A stretch of 14,216 bases of DNA from Hyphomicrobiales bacterium. GTDB lineage: Bacteria > Pseudomonadota > Alphaproteobacteria > Rhizobiales > Aestuariivirgaceae. The stretch spans positions 1 to 14,216 of the forward strand of contig JAHFPK010000045.1 in the NCBI GenBank assembly GCA_023266715.1. The letters are read 5' to 3'. The position numbers and the translations under genes are program-made. The notes below the pieces were generated by a model. That model ran no database searches and was not told where the DNA came from. It worked only from the letters and a program-made list of their open reading frames with translations. Shown piece by piece: positions 13,700 to 14,216 of this stretch (the stretch's first letter is position 1; each line of letters opens with the position of its first letter).

Positions 13700-14060
13700 A
13701 GAGCGATTGGTGCGTCGTCCTCATCTGCGTCATGGAAGCCATGATCGCCCGGCTTTCGCGCTCCTGCATTTTGAGCAAGCTGTTGTAGGTTTTGACGTCG
13801 AGTTCCTTGGCCTTCATCTCCTGCTCGATCAGGCTGGCGATGCGCCGGGCCTCGATCACATGCCGGCAGTGCAACGTGAGCAGATCGTAGTTTTTCGGAG
13901 TGAACCAGTCAGCCGGCAGATCATTTGCAACCCGGTGCCAGACCTCAGCCTGGTCATCCGTCAATTCATAGGGAGCGTCGGGCCTTTGAACCCGTTCAAT
14001 CACGCTGGATTTGCCCACTACCGTAAGCGAGGCAACCGAAGCCCGGCCGCGTTTGGCCAT
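13626..14060 (-). CDS. Phage terminase small subunit (P27-like)
   Basis: The 144-residue protein would recognise phage DNA and start packaging with the large subunit. It begins with basic MAKRGRASVASL, as many P27-type small subunits do, followed by 'PDAPYELTDDQAEVWHRVAN', then DWFTPKNYDLLTLHCRHVIE, a long helix with IASLIEQEMKAKELDVKTYN and 'LLKMQERESRAIMASMTQMR', a typical oligomerisation region. The ATG at 14058-14060 has an AAGGA ribosome binding site 8 bases away. It overlaps the large subunit gene by up to 74 bases. Position first in the packaging module and fold pattern support the call; direct family matching was by eye. Confidence 0.85.
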   Translation of the reverse strand: MAKRGRASVASLTVVGKSSVIERVQRPDAPYELTDDQAEVWHRVANDLPADWFTPKNYDLLTLHCRHVIEARRIASLIEQEMKAKELDVKTYNSLLKMQERESRAIMASMTQMRTTHQSLYDKKIKLDGKKVNKPWEAKVTEAG

Positions 14061-14216
14061 GTAAGATTTCCTTATGCCAATTAAACGAACAGAGAAGGGG
14101 CTACAGTGGCGTTCTGTGTCTGCGCCGTCATCGCGTCGGGAGCGGATTGAACTGGCCTAAAATCTAATTTGTTCAACGCCTAGAACCTTTAAACGTCCCA
14201 TTTAAGATATTTCCGA
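14061..14216 (-). other. Upstream region without a supported gene
   Basis: The 156 bases before the small terminase gene contain its ribosome binding site (about 14069-14073) and otherwise no frame I can defend. A short minus-strand frame enters from the window edge and ends soon (a reading with residues RKYLKWDV ends at about 14189; another ends at about 14173), so the tail of an upstream gene may be present, but it is too short to identify. A 6-base inverted repeat (TTGAAC / GTTCAA) with an 18-base spacer lies at about 14146-14175; I give it no function. No convincing promoter or terminator is visible. Confidence 0.45.

Noticed and set aside
1..14216. CRISPR arrays, tRNA genes, insertion sequences, attachment sites or an integrase.
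   Set aside because: I saw no regularly spaced repeats, cloverleaf-like sequence, transposase motifs or recombinase motifs, so the window alone cannot show integration.

Overview
The window reads as the late structural module of a tailed phage, either an integrated prophage or a phage genome. Every gene I can support lies on the minus strand, so transcription runs from high to low coordinates. The order is HK97-like: small terminase, large terminase, portal, prohead protease, major capsid, capsid accessory protein, an accessory cassette, head-tail connectors, tail completion protein and the start of a tail tube gene. A tail tube gene directly after the tail completion gene, with no sheath gene between, suggests a siphovirus. 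The high GC content and the protein styles suggest an alphaproteobacterial host, perhaps Hyphomicrobiales. That is an impression, because no host gene, integrase or attachment site is visible.

From 14060 to 8148 lie packaging and capsid genes, closely packed and often overlapping. The major capsid gene is the exception. A 71-base leader with two hairpins precedes it, and a clear intrinsic terminator follows it, which should set capsid mRNA apart from the downstream genes.

From about 8137 to 2489 lies the unusual part. About 5.6 kb separates the capsid genes from the connector genes that usually follow them closely. It starts with a 94-base non-coding stretch that can fold into a long stem. 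Next come a GDP-mannose 4,6-dehydratase fused to a cupin domain, and a methyltransferase fused to a GT-A glycosyltransferase that starts at TTG. Two small unknown proteins, a 389-residue beta-rich unknown, a 451-residue Ala/Thr-rich fibre-like protein and a small basic protein complete the cassette. I infer a phage-encoded surface glycosylation cassette expressed with the virion genes: one gene supplies a deoxysugar nucleotide, the next transfers a sugar and may methylate a product, and the following genes may be the decorated virion proteins.

From 2480 to 1 lie the gp6-like connector, a small decoration-like protein, the head-tail adaptor, the HK97 gp10-like protein, a DUF3168 tail completion protein and the N-terminal 61 codons of the tail tube protein. 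The plus strand holds only antisense shadow frames. Bases 14061-14216 hold no gene I can support beyond the small terminase ribosome binding site.
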